NCBI GenBank assembly: GCA_023053685.1
Contig: JALIGW010000005.1
Location: forward strand, 47,395,242-47,459,241
Reading direction: 5' to 3'
DNA from: Diadophis punctatus similis
Lineage: Eukaryota; Chordata; Lepidosauria; Squamata; Dipsadidae
DNA length: 64,000 nt
Of this stretch, positions 10,906-21,547 are shown piece by piece. The position numbers were made by a program, and so were the translations under genes. Each line of letters opens with the position of its first letter. Positions within the stretch are counted from its first letter, which is position 1. The notes below the pieces were generated by a model, which saw nothing but the letters and a program-made list of their open reading frames with translations, was not told the DNA's origin and did no database searches.

Positions 10906-12110
10906 ACATACATTTTTCAGCACTACCATAACTGAACAAATGGACATAAACCAAGAACTACCAACATATGAACTAGACACAACATTTCAGCCAAATACTG
11001 AAGGAATAAGCAATACAAAATACAATATGGAATTCTCCTATTCAGGTTTGCAGTATCATTCCATTTCAGTCTCCTTCTCATTTTGTTTTTCGTATCTTTT
11101 CCTAACTGCCAGCCAGCATTAGATACTGACTGCTGTTTCATACTTTTACCAAGTTTGAGGTATCCCAGCCCAGACCTACTGATTTTTTTCCTTTAGGACT
11201 TTTGGGCTATACAAGCAGTGTTTGCTGTTATTTGTGATATCCATGAGCAAAGCAACTTTCTCTCATTTAAAATATTTACGGTACTAAATTCACTACTACC
11301 CCCTACCCCCTAGAAGCTAAGAAGAAACTCTCTATGAATGCTAACCTTCAGTTCTAAGGTTTGGGGCATGGGTCATAATAGACTAAGAGACAGACTAATG
11401 GTGTTTTCGAATACTAGCACTGTGAATTAAGTTGAAGGCTTGCATGTTTAATACATGGCAATTCTTTCATCAATATTTCTGTGTAGTGAGGTTATATACA
11501 ATTCATTTGCAATGAGATTTTTCACCCTTGCCCTTGCTTTTCTCCCACACATATTTGAGCTATTGTCCTTAATGGAACATGAAAGAATGGTGAATTTAAT
11601 TTTGTTAATAGATACTGATTTTATGAAATCACTAGTGCTATTTATTGAAAGACACAATGCAGTTATTCTATTTTTTCCTTTTTCTTTTCTTCCTTTTATT
11701 GCTTCTGTGATAATAAAAGAGAAGATGCAATGGGACACATAGAAGGTTGCAAATACAAGATGGTAACTTTTGGATGAGCATAAATAAATTCTATTATTGA
11801 GACATAGTGAAAAGGATCATTGTCATCACTTATTTTACTAATTATTTGATTGCATTTATTTACTTCTGTAGTGGTTAATAATAGCATCAGTAAAAACATA
11901 CATTTCTATTTCACTTATGTTGCAAAATATATATTTTGAAGATATGTAAGAAACAATTACATTTGAAAGAATGTAAGAAATAAGTGGTACAGATAGGAAA
12001 ACCGCAGGAAAAAATGGATGGATAAATTTCAAATTGAAATATATAACTAATATATTCTAAAACATCATTAGAAGCTTATAGTATTATAAGTTATTTCATA
12101 TCAATTTCTT
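10906..12110. other. Unique AT-rich DNA, nothing recognised
   Basis: It contains two overlapping frames of about 95 codons (plus 11455-11742 and minus 11448-11738). Neither has a recognisable motif and the plus one is Phe/Leu-rich, as expected by chance in AT-rich DNA. Confidence 0.5.
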
Positions 12111-12114
12111 TTTT

Positions 12115-12725
12115 TAATATTAATTATTTTATCATAAAAAGTAAAATAGAAAACACACACACACAGACATGAAAAGTCAACAGGTTGAACTAATCAGTAC
12201 ACTAATCTTCAAATCCCTCTGTTAACCATCTGTTATATTTAACATGTAGAAAGTCCACAAATGGTTTCCACTCTCTTATAAAGCTGCCTAGTCCATTACC
12301 TCTAATCAAAGCAGTTAATTTTGCCATCTTGGCCAATTCAATCAATTTCAAAATCCATTCTTCAACAGTCGACATCCCTTTTTCTTTCCAGTGTTTGGCA
12401 TGTACAATCCTAGCAGCCATCACCATGGGAAGGAATAACCATATCAATTTTCTAATCAAAATCCATGCATATAGTAAATAATGCATTAAATTACTACAAT
12501 AAATTGTGTATCAAAAGAATATACAAATTATAAAACCCAAATTTTGGATATAGCATAATTCCATATATAAGATTATAATTCCAAAATTGTTCCCAATCGC
12601 AATTAAATTCTATGTCATATTTATTTTTAAAGAAATATTCTAGATACTGAGGTCTACTCCCATAATGTAGTTTGACTTCTTTCAAAGAGAGAATTAAAGA
12701 TCTTTTCCAATAAAAACACCGCACA
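12115..12725 (-). mobile_element. L1-type LINE, 3-prime end of ORF2
   Basis: A minus frame (12202-12486) encodes AARIVHAKHWKEKG, then TVEEWILKLIELAKMAKLT and WKPFVDFL. This order (AR-x-x-x-A-x-x-WK, then EEW-x-x-K-x-x-x-LAEM-x-KLT, then W-x-PF) is what I recall for the C-terminus of vertebrate L1 ORF2. A more degraded upstream frame (12494-12724) with YFFKNKYDIEF probably continues the element. A short AT-rich 3-prime UTR with a CA run (12153-12166) follows. It is 5-prime truncated. Confidence 0.7.
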
Positions 12726-13489
12726 TGAAACTAGGATCCAACTTACTTGTTTCATTTCCAACATTTTTTGGAAAAATAAATATTAGTTTTAGCAGTCAAA
12801 ACTGGAATAATGCACCAACGATAAAACATCTTATAGCAATTCTAAGTATAACATTTGAAGTAAACTTGATATTCTTCCTTTATATTCCCCGCTGTTGCAT
12901 CTCTGACTTATTCATATTCTAAATTAGTTTTCTGGGAGGGTTTTTTTTTTTTTAGAACTTCTCAACCCAAAGAGATAATATTAACTTCAGGGATGACGTT
13001 AGACTTATTGCAGGAGGAAACATGATTTAAAACTCAGAACAGATACAGAGAGAGCACAACTACAAGACATTATCACAAAATTACATTCCTTCTTACTTTT
13101 TTCTGTACTGGCATTTTCTTTTTTTTTTTAAAGAGCTTGGTAGAAGGAAATTCAACAGGGCACTATCATAGGAGCTGTATTTACATTTTAGAAAAAGCAA
13201 TTGAAAAAACAATTTGATTTCCTCTCCTTGCATGGATGCATTCATTATGTTTCTTAATTTGCAGTAGGAAATGTGATAAAATAATAAAATCCATACCATT
13301 GATCAAAATGTCCCTGCCAAAAACGTATGAAACAGAACACAGATGGCAACAGATTAACCAAGTTTACCTGGAATAATATGTTCTTTCTATCTGTGGAAAT
13401 TTGATATAATTGACTTAAAAATAAAGCTCTTAATTGAGCAAGTGGACCATTTGTATTTTTTTCAATATAGATTTTTACATTTTATATCT
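12726..13489. other. Unique AT-rich DNA, nothing recognised
   Basis: It includes T- and A-tracts (12942-12953, 13121-13130). No element ends or conserved frames are seen. Confidence 0.5.
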
Positions 13490-13590
13490 GCGTTTGTTTT
13501 TTATATTGTAGTTTTTATCTCATTTTTGGACACTGCACAGAGTCACTTATGGTGAGCTGGGTAGTTATAAAAATTTGATAAATAAATAAT
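13490..13590 (+). mobile_element. L2-type LINE 3-prime terminus (fragment)
   Basis: CACAGAGTCACTTATGGTGA followed by CTGGGTAGTTATAAAA and an AATAAATAAAT tail matches the L2 terminal stem-loop plus tail pattern, with a decayed GCC(G)CC...GGGCGGC stem. Only about 100 bp remain. Confidence 0.55.
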
Positions 13591-14478
13591 CTAGATTCCT
13601 ATGAAATAAGCAGTGCTTTCAGGAAAAGGACTATTGGGCTTTTCCTGTTGTGGGCTTGAAATGAATTAGGCCGCAGAATTAGATGGATATTGAAACTAGT
13701 ACCGGTATAATTGTTATATGTACCATATGGGTTTGTCTAAAGTTTGGGTTTTCTTATACAAGATGCTAAGTTTGAAATCACTCTGTTTTATGTAACGTAC
13801 AAAATGTCAGCATCCGCTCTTGCCAGCATATGAATTCTCTATGCTCCATCTGTTGTTGTTCCTATTTTCTCCTCAGCAAACAGAAAATGTGGCTTCCTCC
13901 AGCATAATGGAAGAGTTGAACAACCTCTATAGGTGGAAAGGTTTTTAATGCTATTTATTTATGGTTTTTAAAGTGTGAGATTAATTTGGGCAGGAGGCTC
14001 ATGGAGAAGGTGAATACATCACAAGTCAGCATAAACGAAATGTGGTTTATGACTGCATTTATTGTTTTAATGGAATTGTTTAATCAGTGTTACAAGCTGG
14101 AGAGACTATAACTTTCATTGAGAAAGAGGGGGAAAGATAAGTTGACTGAACCGAGCAAATCCTATTCTCCACGTTTGGAGCAAAAAGGCAGCTATTGTTG
14201 CTATAGCAGTGCTGTGGTTAGGAAGAAAAGAAATTGATGGATGATATGCAACAAGCAGGCCGCCAATGATTTCATTGCCTGGTCTGGCCAAGGGGATTCA
14301 TTATCTTGTGTTGTTCTCTCAAGTACTTCTCTAGTACAGCATAGGATATCAACAGTCATCACATATGCAATGTTATTGACTCATTATTTTCTATTAATTT
14401 CCCAATTTTTGTGATTATTTTAATTATTCATATGACTAAATTAGGCTGAAAGGCATTTAAAAATTCATTATAATCTTA
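13591..14478. other. Unique DNA, nothing recognised
   Basis: No TE boundary is visible. The non-repetitive AT-rich stretch could hold conserved non-coding sequence, but a single genome cannot show that. Confidence 0.45.
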
Positions 14479-14690
14479 TGAGATCCAGTTTGGTGTAGGC
14501 ATTAGGCTAGAAACTGGGAGACTGTGAGTTCTAGTCCAGTGTTGGGCACAAAGCCAGTGGATAATTTTTCTTTAACACTAGAAAAGGGGCAATGGCAAAA
14601 CACTTCTGAAAGACCTTGCCAAGAAAACTGCAGGAACTTGTCCAGGCAATCTCTGAGAATCAAAAGCAATTGGACAGAAGAAAAATATTA
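14479..14690 (+). mobile_element. tRNA-derived SINE with Bov-B-like tail
   Basis: The start CCAGTTTGGTGTAGGCATTA matches the family head with an internal deletion. GTGAGTTCTAGTCCAG is the B-box region. The body GGCAATGGCAAAACACTTCT, CTTGCCAAGAAAACTGCAGG and ACTTGTCCAGGCAATC lead to a tail resembling Bov-B. An L2 fragment follows 35 bp downstream. Confidence 0.82.
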
Positions 14691-14724
14691 TATTATATTA
14701 TATTATATATTATCACTATATATA

Positions 14725-14890
14725 GTATCTTATGTTGTTGAACATCTTTTTAACTTTTTTAATTTTTTAAAATTGTTTTTAAATGAAGTTTATTGTTTAG
14801 TGTTCTTTTAAAATGTTGTACGCCGCCCTGAGTCCTTAGGGAGTAGGGCGGCATAGAAGAACCTAATAAATAAATAAATAAATAGATAAA
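14725..14890 (+). mobile_element. L2-type LINE 3-prime UTR and tail
   Basis: This is nearly the same 3-prime UTR as at 6.3 kb: GTTTATTGTTTAGTGTTC, then GTACGCCGCCCTGAGTCC, TTAGGGAGTAGGGCGGC and AGAACC with an (AAAT)n tail. The terminal stem GCCGCCCT/AGGGCGGC is fully paired. It is 5-prime truncated just upstream of the UTR. Confidence 0.85.
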
Positions 14891-15638
14891 TCTTACACAT
14901 TATGGCACTACAGTATATTACTAAAATATAGAAAATATTCTTTATGGCATGATCATTTTTTGTACTATATCTCACTTTAATTTTTAAAAATTAGATGAAA
15001 AATAATTAGAAAGCAAAAAGCAGTCACTAAAGATGGAAGAATGAATGTTACTAGACTTGTAATGCTTCCCACCATAGATCTCTTATCCCACACATTTTGG
15101 GTATGGAATAGACTTGAATATAGATACTATTCCACCACAAAGCTTGTGTACAATTTAATAAAGTATGAGAAATGTTTATATAAAAACTGAGATGGAAATA
15201 TGCAGCTTATGGCCAGGCGAGCAGCAACAGAACAAACCGGTAATTGGTTCCATAGATGTTACAGTGGGAAGAGGAGGGGTTGAAAAGGGTGAGAGAACAC
15301 GGTTGCTTAGTTACAAAGTCCATTTCAGCGTTTATTCTCCTATCTTCAGTCCCTGCACATGGAAACAAATCTACCATTATTCAAGAACGTTGCATAGTTA
15401 CAACCTGCATAACATTTTGTTATATTGCATGGGAATGAACATTAACATATTGCTTTCCCTAAACTATGACAATGTGAGTTGTATTCAGATAGAAGCTGGT
15501 AATAAAACAATTAAACAAATTAATATAAACAGTAAAATGGCAGGTGCTCCTTGAATTTCTGTGAACTAAAGCCTTCCAAACAGTAGGCCTCACCACTGAG
15601 ATGGCCAAACTTGGGAAGACAAGCCGAGAATCTATAAT
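14891..15638. other. Unique DNA, nothing firm
   Basis: A 129-codon plus frame (15165-15554) has no recognisable motif. I looked for LTR signals here (CCAAT, TATA, TG...CA ends) and could not define any. Confidence 0.45.
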
Positions 15639-15729
15639 CAGAGGTGGTATTCGACCGGTTCGGACTGGTTTGGGTGACCCGGTAGCGGCAATTTGGACTG
15701 GTTCGCTGAACTGGTAAATACTACCTCTG
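15639..15729. mobile_element. Short palindromic element with hAT-like ends
   Basis: The left end CAGAGGTGGTATTCGACCGG and right end GTAAATACTACCTCTG form an imperfect terminal inverted repeat over 91 bp. The flanks (TCTATAAT, GGTGGCCC) do not match, so either the duplication has decayed or this is one terminus of a larger element that includes the GC-rich island to the right. Confidence 0.5.
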
Positions 15730-16640
15730 GGTGGCCCCACCCCTGCCCTCCCGGTTGCCCGGTCACCGCACTCCCTGCCCGCCCACTCGATGCTCGCACC
15801 TTCCAGCCGCTTGGCGCTCACCCTGCCCACCTCCACTCTATATACTGTATGTTGCCTTCGCCACACAGCCCAACTAATTGCCTTGCCAGTCACCTCGCCG
15901 ACGCCCGTTCAGCTCAGCTCACCAAAGGTAAGCAATGCATGCCACCCACTCACCCTTCACCTTGGGTCGGAGGCCAGAGATGCGCCAATCCCCGAGGCCC
16001 CGGAGCCGCTGCCCACCTTAGCCGGGTCGGGGAATGTGCCATTCCCCGGCTCTGGCTCTACCACCCACTCGCCGCTCACATCAGCTGGGTCACGGAACGC
16101 GCCATTCCCTGGCTCTGGCCTTGCCCTGGAGCCACCACCTACTCGCTGCCCGCCTCGGCCGGGTCAGGGAATGCACCATTCCCCAGCTCCGGTCTTGCCC
16201 TGGAGCCACCGCCTCCTCACCGCCCACCTTGGCTGAGTCAGGGAACATGCCATTCCCCAGCTCCGGCCTTGCCCCGCAGCTGCCACCCGCTAGCTACCTG
16301 CTCGCCGCTCGCTCGCCGCCCACTCACCACCCGCTTGCCGCCCGCTTGCCGCTCGCTCCCTTCACCAGTTGCATGTGTCACCCTGTTTCCCCTCCTTCAC
16401 AGGCCCCAGACCTAGCCCTGCTTCCTCCCCCACAACCGCCTCTTTCTTCGGGCTTATCTTCCTCCCGTGGTGGCTGGTGGCAGAGGGGAAGGCAAGGTCT
16501 CTTTTTTGGTGTGACTGCGAAAAGCCTCCCAGCTGCTGCCTCTTTGCCAGCTGCTTCCCGGTAGCGGCAGCTGGATGGAGGCCACCAAAAACTACCAGAG
16601 GTCTCGAATGTATTGAAAAAGCCACTGCCATGCCATCGCC
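15730..16640. repeat. GC-rich island with a 63-74-bp tandem array
   Basis: About 0.9 kb of C-rich plus-strand sequence in AT-rich surroundings. Between about 15990 and 16290 a unit recurs four times at 63-74-bp spacing. Each unit carries a small palindrome of the form GGGGAATG-NN-CCATTCCCC (starts near 16029, 16093, 16167, 16241) followed by CGGC/CAGC-TC-x-GG-CTTGCCC-like text. CGCTCGC/CCGCCC words continue to 16360. The long plus frames (240 and 176 codons) are Pro/Ala/Ser-rich by-products of composition. It may be the body of a non-autonomous transposon or a local satellite. Confidence 0.6.
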
Positions 16641-17900
16641 GCCCTGTTCTTCACACCAGCCACACACTTGCACCCAATTGCCTGCTGCGCCAGTCAAATA
16701 AATGAACAGCTAAAATACAAAAAGAATATACAAAATGAATTATAATAAAGAAAAATAGACACAACTCAATTGCATTACTCCGAGTGGCTTTCCAGAAAAA
16801 TTGGAAGCTGAAAGAGATATTTTTGATTTTCACATTTCATTTTTAAATTGTTATAGTGCATCTGTTAGTTGAAGAAACTGTTATATTAGTGTAATATTCT
16901 CTTTTTATTGTGTTAGCATATTGTTTAATAAAACATTAATATTACACTATTGAAATGTCCCATATGGATCAATGGATTTATCAATCCATTTTAATTATGT
17001 ATTTTTTAAATTTTATTTATTTATTTATTTAAAAATACTTTTTGCTTCCATGCTCTGTTGAAACAGGTAATACAAATATTGACATATTACACATATCAAC
17101 AATGCATTGACACGAAACTGGGTATAACCTTGCAGAGTTCTATAATAAGTGTTTATAATGACATGACTGGAATTACTTCATGACATCTTCTAGATATGGA
17201 GATTCTTCATAAGGATAAACCAACAAAGGTCTCTTATCATCATCACCTCCTATCTCATTTTCTCCTTGGAGATGAAACTTTCCAGTGAACTAGGATATTA
17301 ATAAAACCAAAATTTTGAGTAAAAGGGGATATACAATCCAACAATCTGTCTTTGTTGCTTTAAAAATATCAGGTAAAAAAAATCTAGTTTATATTCAGAT
17401 TGATCTGAACATCTGTCATGATTGGAAGTAAACAACAGCTTCATCTTAAAGTTCTACCTAAGGTGAGCAGCCTTGGACCATGTTAGGCCACAGCATTTCT
17501 TTTTTGGAGGACCCAGACACTCCCATAAACTTCCAGCACATTCCCATTTGATCTGCTTGGAACTCCATCTTATTAGAAAGTGCCACTGAATGTTCATGAG
17601 GGCTGTGCTGTACTTCAAATTTAAAAGAGAAATGCATTACGGAGCATGTATGACTGTATACAAAGCACCTGTCAGCAGCTCCTTAAACCAACGAACTTTT
17701 CCAGATATCACATAGTGTAGCTACAGAGTGCAGCCACACAATCCCTGGAAAAAAGGAGGTACACTTTAAGGAGTCCTTGATAGGTACCATGTGACTACTC
17801 ATAAGTCTCTGGAGCACCTTTTCCCTTTGATTCTTAAGCACTACACAACTAGAGTGTGTATATGCATGCCTGTACAAAGGAAATCTGGTATCAGGGACAA
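16641..17900. other. Unique AT-rich DNA, nothing recognised
   Basis: It has a short (TTTA)n run at 17018-17032 with no clear element body. The DIRS element begins directly after this stretch. Confidence 0.5.
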
Positions 17901-17940
17901 AAGGGACGTTGTTTACTTACCTGATACGTCCTTTCTCATA

Positions 17941-18049
17941 GGGTGGAGCCATCCTCCAAGAATGGGTTAAACCTGCCCTCCAGCCAATCAGGACCGAGTT
18001 TCTTCAAAAGTATAAATAGGACCCTCTTGCCTTGGCACCCCCTCTTTTT
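17941..18049. repeat. DIRS left inverted terminal repeat
   Basis: This is the 109-bp inverted partner of 23863-23971, read as identical. It contains CCAATCAGG (about 17982) and TATAAATA (18011-18018), that is, a CCAAT/TATA promoter pair pointing inwards. It is preceded by a 40-bp outer extension (17901-17940) found otherwise only in the ICR. Confidence 0.92.
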
Positions 18050-18105
18050 ACGAGGGAAGAAGGTCAAACTCAAACGTGCTTACCCATTAGACCAACTCAC
18101 TATAT

Positions 18106-18111
<6 letters not shown>

Positions 18112-18178
<67 letters not shown>

Positions 18179-18197
18179 GTTGTTGTTGTTGTTGTTG

Positions 18198-18283
<86 letters not shown>
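18112..18283. repeat. (TTA)n microsatellite with central (TTG)n
   Basis: About 170 bp of TTA units interrupted by about eight TTG units (18178-18201), located between the DIRS left ITR and the ICR. Frames across it are pure Leu, Ile or Asn runs and are not genes. Confidence 0.96.
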
Positions 18284-18284
<1 letters not shown>

Positions 18285-18394
18285 TCAGAGAAAGGCAAAC
18301 CAACAACAGTGACACAGACCTCATGAACATATGTACAGGATGATAGATTAATGAGAACAGACAGTCCAGCCAGTACCCTAAAAAAGGGGAGGGA

Positions 18395-18489
18395 CTTGGA
18401 GGATGGCTCCACCCTATGAGAAAGGACGTATCAGGTAAGTAAACAACGTCCCTTCTCCATAGTGGGTGGAGCCATCCTCCAAGAATGGG
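18395..18489. repeat. DIRS internal complementary region (ICR)
   Basis: 18395-18454 is the exact reverse complement of the left terminus (17901-17960, 60 nt). 18453-18489 is the exact reverse complement of the right terminus (23946-23982, 37 nt). The two blocks overlap in an AA/TT dinucleotide. The ICR therefore spells the sequence made when the two ends are joined, which in the DIRS replication model acts as the splint for circle formation. Confidence 0.93.
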
Positions 18490-18510
18490 ACATACCAAAG
18501 TACCTTGTCC

Positions 18511-19640
18511 CTAGAGCGGGCCACCTGTATCTGGCTGAGACTGACTCAGTCCCCCCACACCTTGATGCAACACCCTCCGGCCAAAGTCCGCCTCCTCTGA
18601 GGCATAGGCATCCAGTTTCATAGTGCCGGACGAAGGGTGTAGGGGAGGCCCACGTGGCCGCACGGCAAACCTCCACAATGGAGGCCCGGGCGTTCCAGGC
18701 CGCCGTGGTGGCTGCACTGCGCGTTGAGTGCGCTGTAAGTCCAGGGGGCCGGGGCAGAGACATTTGGTCATAGGCCAAGGAAATGGCCGCGCGAAGCTCA
18801 CGGCCCACCGTGGAGGATGACACTTTGGAGCCCATGGAAGAAGGGCGAAAGGACACAAAGAGCGCCTCAGTTCGTCGAAAGCTAGAGGTGCGTTGCAAAT
18901 AGATGTCCAGGTCACGCCTGACGTCCAGCAGGTGCCACGCACGCTCAGTGTCATTGAGTGGAGTTTGGTAGAAACTGGGGAGAATGATCTCCTGCGCCTT
19001 GTGAAAGTACGTGTTTACCTTCGGGACGAAGGTGGGGTTCAGGCCCAGGACCACCCTGTCGGAGTGAAAGACGCACAGGTCCCCCCTCACAGACAGAGCG
19101 GCCAGTTCTGAGATCCTGCGTGCGGAAGTCACTGCCACAAGAAAGACTACTGTGTATGTTAAGTGGGCCAGAGAGGCCGTAGAGATAGGCTCAAATGGGC
19201 CCTCAGGGTGAGAGTAGTTAATACCTTAGATAGGTCCCAGGTTGGGAACCTATGGACTACAGGAGGGCACAGCTTGGTAGCCCGTTTCAGGAACTGTCTC
19301 AGGAGCGGGTGACCGGATAGGGAGTCCAAGTTGTGGCAGGAGAGTACAGTGGATAGCGCCGCCACTTGGCAGGGGAGCGTATTAGGGGAAAGACCCTTGG
19401 CAAGTCCCTGGTGCAGGAATTGAATGACATAGATTATTGACAGTTCTATAGGGGAATATCCCACCTGCGCGCACCAGCGACAGAAGGCCTTCCTTGTGGC
19501 CGAATAAGTACGTTCAGTAAACGGCCTCCTAGAGGCCAACATGATTTGAGCAATATTGTCCAGAACCAGGCGGTGCTTCAGAGTGAGCTGCTCAAGTGCC
19601 AGGTGGTCAGTTGTAGCCAATACAGCTCTGGATGGTGGAC
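18511..19640 (-). pseudogene. DIRS tyrosine recombinase (YR), frameshifted
   Basis: Read on the minus strand, the N-terminal part (about 19640-19200) includes PFTERTYSATRKAFCRWCAQ, a SAM-like core-binding region. The catalytic domain follows: TSARRISELAALS supplies the first catalytic Arg, HSTR (18719-18730) the His-x-x-Arg pair, and RHY the nucleophilic Tyr (codon 18620-18622). All expected catalytic residues are thus present. The frame is broken near 19190-19205, between the N-terminal half and the catalytic domain, and again one base after the catalytic Tyr, where the KLDAYASEEADFGRRV tail continues in another frame. Its start overlaps the end of RT-RNase H in a different frame, a usual DIRS arrangement. 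The family function is to integrate the circular cDNA. Confidence 0.88.
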
Positions 19641-21547
19641 TGACCCCTGGGCAAGCGACCACTCTGTCGGCGGGATCCGCCAAGGAGGTGACATGGACAA
19701 GAACATAAGGTCCGCGAACCAGGCCCATCTGGGCCAGTGGGGAGCTAGAGGGAACACCTCCGCTCTCAGTTGCAGGACCCTCCGGATGACCCTGGGGATC
19801 AAGGGGAGGGGAGGGAATGTGTATAGTAGCCCTTGCGGCCAGTCGCATCAAAGAGTGTCTGTGTCCGCTGCCCCCTGTGTCCGGAACCTGGTGACGAACC
19901 TGGGCAACCTGGCATTCTCCAGGGTGGCGAAGAGGTCCATGACTGGCAGACCGAACCGACCGACCAGCTGCTGGAAAATGTCCAGATAAAGATACCACTC
20001 CGTCGGGTCAGATTTACAGAGTTGGAAGGGACCTTACAGGTCATCTAGTCCAACCCCCTGCCCAAGCAGGAGACCCTACATCTGCCTCTACCTAGGACTA
20101 AACTCACAACCTCCTGATTGTGAGGCAAGAGCTCTACCTCTAGGCCGATGAAGTTCCGGCTGAGCCAGTCTGCGGTTGTGTTGCTCACCCCGGAGATGTG
20201 TTCTGCTGCGATGGACTGCAGATGCCGCTCTGCCCAGAGCCCCAGTGTCATTGCCTCAGCCATGAGGACCTTGGACATGGTCCCGCCCTGGCAATTGATA
20301 TGGGCCTTCGTTGTTACATTGTCTGTCAAGACAAGCATGTGACTGCCCGACAGACGGCCCTGGAAGTGAGCTAGGGCCAACCTGACTGCCCTCAGTTCTA
20401 ACAGGTTGATGGGGAGGCTCTGCTCGGCACTGGACCAAGTGCCCTGGGCAACCTGGGACTCGATGTGGGCCCCTCAACCTGTGGTGCTGGCATCCGTGGT
20501 CAGAGTCAGCCTCCGTGGTTCCAGGAAGCCGGTGCCTTTGGTGAGAGTGGCTGAAGACCACCATCTGAGGGATTTCTGGACCCCTGTTGGGAGGTGGACC
20601 CTGGCTGGGGAATCGCTGCAACCGGATCTCTGGAAAGGGAGAACAAACCATTGGAGGTCTCTGGAATGCAGGTGAGCCCATGGAGTGATGTGAATGGCTG
20701 ATATTACCTTCCCCAAGAGGGAGGACAGCTGGTTCAGGGGAACCCTTGTTTGGGCCAGAACATGCTGGACTAAATCCGATAGGCTGTCTCTCTGCTCCTG
20801 AGATAGGTACACCCTGCACTCCAGAGAGTCAATGATGGCCCCCAAGTGAGTCATCCTGGTAGAAGGTGACAATTGGCTTTTTCCCATGTTGACTAGGAAC
20901 CCGTGGTGCCCAAGGGAGTTAAGGACTACCTGGGTGTCCTGCTCTGCCTGGGACAGAGAGGAAGACTGGATGAGAATGTCATCCAGGTAGCACTGGACAC
21001 GCACGGGGATAGCCCGCAGGTGGGCGGTCAAGGCGGCCAATACCTTGGTAAACACCCTAGGTGCTGAAGACAGGCCGAAGGGCAACGCCAGATATTTGTA
21101 ATGCACCCCTGCATGGCAAAACTGGAGGTATTGGCGGTGAGATGAATTGTTTGGAATGTGGAGGTAAGCCTCCGAAAGGTCAATTGAGGCGAGAAAGTCG
21201 CCTTGCCTAATGACCGCCAGAATTGATTGCAGGGTATGCATCTTGAATTTCTTGTAGATGACATATTTATTGAGGCGTTTTAAATCAAGAATGGCTCTCC
21301 ACCCGCCCGAAGGTAGATCGGGAAAGGGTAAGGCAAAATCACCTAAGCCACGTCCCACAGAAGACCCTAATGGGGAGTCAGCCCCTGGCACACTGACTGA
21401 GGCAAGGGACAGGTCACCACTGACCAGAAACTCTCCTCCTCCCCCCAAGACTGCTAGGGTCTCAGAGGGGCACAAGGCTGCTGAGGGACACAAGTCCTTC
21501 TTCAGGGCAAAAACCTTAGGCAGCTCCAAGGCAGCTCCACCTAGCAA
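19578..21547 (-). pseudogene. DIRS reverse transcriptase-RNase H, with two nonsense codons and a SINE
   Basis: The RT domain begins around 21290 (GGWRAILDLKRLNKY), followed by DFLASIDLSEAYLHIP, LPFGLSSAPRVFTKVL and the YLDD active site (20978-20989). The RNase H region begins LTLTTDAST near 20490. A TGA at 20474-20476 replaces the expected Trp after DASTTG, and the same frame then continues through VLTDNVTTKAHINCQGG to ADWLSRNFI at 20147. A 137-bp SINE (20010-20146) interrupts it. The frame resumes in register with DPTEW, meets a second TGA at 19848-19850, and runs through IPRVIRRV to the natural-looking end at 19578. The RT and RNase H residues look otherwise intact, so inactivation may be recent in evolutionary terms. 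The protein would make DIRS cDNA from its RNA. Confidence 0.9.
20010..20146 (-). mobile_element. tRNA-CR1 SINE inserted in the DIRS RNase H frame
   Basis: The minus reading GGCCTAGAGGTAGAGCTCTT is a tRNA-like head, truncated at its 5-prime end compared with copies at 30.6 and 38.8 kb. GTGAGTTTAGTCCTAGGTAG is the B-box region, and the CR1-like tail GGTTGGACTAGATGACCT leads to TTCCAACTCTGTAAATCT. Removing exactly this interval joins ...SRNFI to DPTEW... in frame. No clear target duplication is seen, as often for CR1-mobilised copies. Confidence 0.88.

Noticed and set aside
11448..11742. Opposed 95- and 96-codon frames as a possible small gene
   Set aside because: No motif, AT-rich hydrophobic composition, mutually exclusive frames on both strands, and nothing around it to support an exon.
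14891..15638. Possible third LTR around 15165-15600
   Set aside because: I looked for TG...CA ends with a 4-6-bp duplication plus TATA and AATAAA signals and found no consistent set.
15693..16564. Plus-strand frames of 240, 148 and 176 codons, Pro/Ala-rich
   Set aside because: They lie over a GC-rich tandem repeat. Three overlapping frames are open at once, the composition mirrors the C-rich strand, and no domain motif is seen.
18100..18498. Long frames encoding poly-Ile, poly-Leu or poly-Asn (101-132 codons)
   Set aside because: They are translations of the (TTA)n/(TTG)n microsatellite in the DIRS 3-prime region, open in all frames because TTA/TAT/ATT units rarely make stops.
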